Position numbers and translations under genes: made by a program. A stretch of DNA of 44,713 bases from Vermamoeba vermiformis (taxonomy: Eukaryota > Tubulinea > Echinamoebida). Below, one piece after another: positions 44,383 to 44,713 of this stretch. Under the pieces are notes generated by a model. It was not told the origin of the DNA, searched no databases, and saw only the letters and a program-made list of their open reading frames with translations. The stretch covers positions 1 to 44,713 of the forward strand of contig JBEWZL010000150.1 of the NCBI GenBank assembly GCA_045837725.1, read 5' to 3'. The stretch's first letter is position 1. The number at the start of each line of letters is the position of its first letter.

Positions 44383-44713
44383 TTATAACAATTGCGTTCT
44401 CATTGCATCAAGCGAGTGAATGAGTTCGTCAACAGTTGGCCTTGATTGCGGTGACATCTGCCAGCATTGTTTCATGACATCAGCGAGCTGAGAAGGACAC
44501 GACGATGGAATGACAGGTGTCAAACCTGAGTCTCTGATCAGTCGTCCGATCTCGATCGGATCTGCATCGCTGTGAGGCTCTTGTCGTGCAATCACTTCGT
44601 ACATGAGAATACCAAATGACCAAATATCTGTTAATAGAATTGTGTAAGCATAAGACGATAAAAATATCCTTGGTTTGTTGATCGTGATTCCCGAGTCATT
44701 GACGTGTGTCAGA
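44383..44713 (-). CDS. Receptor tyrosine kinase, last exon only (copy 5, continues beyond window)
   Basis: The exon is 44383-44627; 44628-44713 is the 3' part of the preceding intron. It reads DIWSFGILMYEVIARQEPH, then ADPIEIGRLIRDSG and QSRPTVDELIHSLDAMRTQLL. The last 20 residues differ from the other copies (TVDELIHSLDAM for KIESIIESLESI), so this copy has its own 3' end. The visible intron resembles that of copy 4 (both contain a CGGGAAT box and a GTGTAAGCAT-like run), pointing to a tandem duplication of copies 4 and 5. The rest of the gene lies to the right, outside the window. Confidence 0.85.
   Translation of the reverse strand, partial: LTHVNDSGITINKPRIFLSSYAYTILLTDIWSFGILMYEVIARQEPHSDADPIEIGRLIRDSGLTPVIPSSCPSQLADVMKQCWQMSPQSRPTVDELIHSLDAMRTQLL

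Noticed and set aside
1-44713. Bacterial operon interpretation
   Set aside because: Pervasive short introns, signal peptides with GPI-like tails and tyrosine kinases show a eukaryotic nuclear origin.
1-44713. tRNA, rRNA, snRNA, CRISPR or virus-derived elements
   Set aside because: No cloverleaf, conserved RNA box, direct-repeat array, reverse transcriptase, integrase or capsid-like product was recognised in either strand.

Overview
This window looks like nuclear DNA from a compact eukaryotic genome, most likely a unicellular unikont (amoebozoan or unicellular holozoan). Genes are split by many short GT-AG introns, mostly 42-65 bp, with donors such as GTAAG or GTACG and acceptors TAG or CAG. 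Intergenic gaps are short and AT-rich. Metazoan-type tyrosine kinases with the HRDxAARN catalytic loop occur next to kelch-propeller receptors, subtilases, an acid-ceramidase/NAAA-like amidase and dual-specificity phosphatases. Tyrosine kinases of this kind are known from Physarum, Acanthamoeba and unicellular holozoans. The species cannot be fixed from the sequence alone. Exon models here were built by hand from splice signals and phase continuity; most close exactly in frame.

Layout. 1-1.1 kb: the last exon of a receptor tyrosine kinase, then a broken kelch gene. 1.4-8.6 kb: an F-box protein and a giant adenosine/AMP-deaminase-like protein, both on the minus strand. 9.6-11.2 kb: a single-exon LCAT-type phospholipase/acyltransferase. 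12.9-15.1 kb: a kelch receptor with a TKL-type serine/threonine kinase. 15.1-26.6 kb: three paralogous secreted subtilases sharing one exon pattern, interrupted by a kelch-like receptor tyrosine kinase, an orphan ORF and relics. 27.1-30.7 kb: two housekeeping-like plus-strand genes, a MYND/TPR protein and a two-CBS protein. 30.8-33.9 kb: a second complete receptor tyrosine kinase. 34.6-36.3 kb: a truncated NAAA/acid-ceramidase-like gene and a CHORD-like zinc protein. 36.4-40.7 kb: a zeta-class glutathione transferase and two dual-specificity phosphatases transcribed divergently. 40.9-44.7 kb: a third complete receptor tyrosine kinase and the last exon of another that runs off the window.

Main theme. 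The window is dominated by a local expansion of single-pass receptors. They have beta-propeller ectodomains of about 700 residues, one TM helix and a nearly invariant kinase domain. There are three complete copies, two partial copies and two decayed C-lobe relics. Kinase domains are almost identical even at DNA level, while the middle parts of the ectodomains diverge, as expected for a recognition-receptor cluster kept uniform inside the cell and varied outside. Secreted or surface-anchored subtilases interleave with them. A functional link between protease and receptor is a hypothesis from proximity only. No RNA genes, CRISPR arrays or virus-derived elements were recognised.
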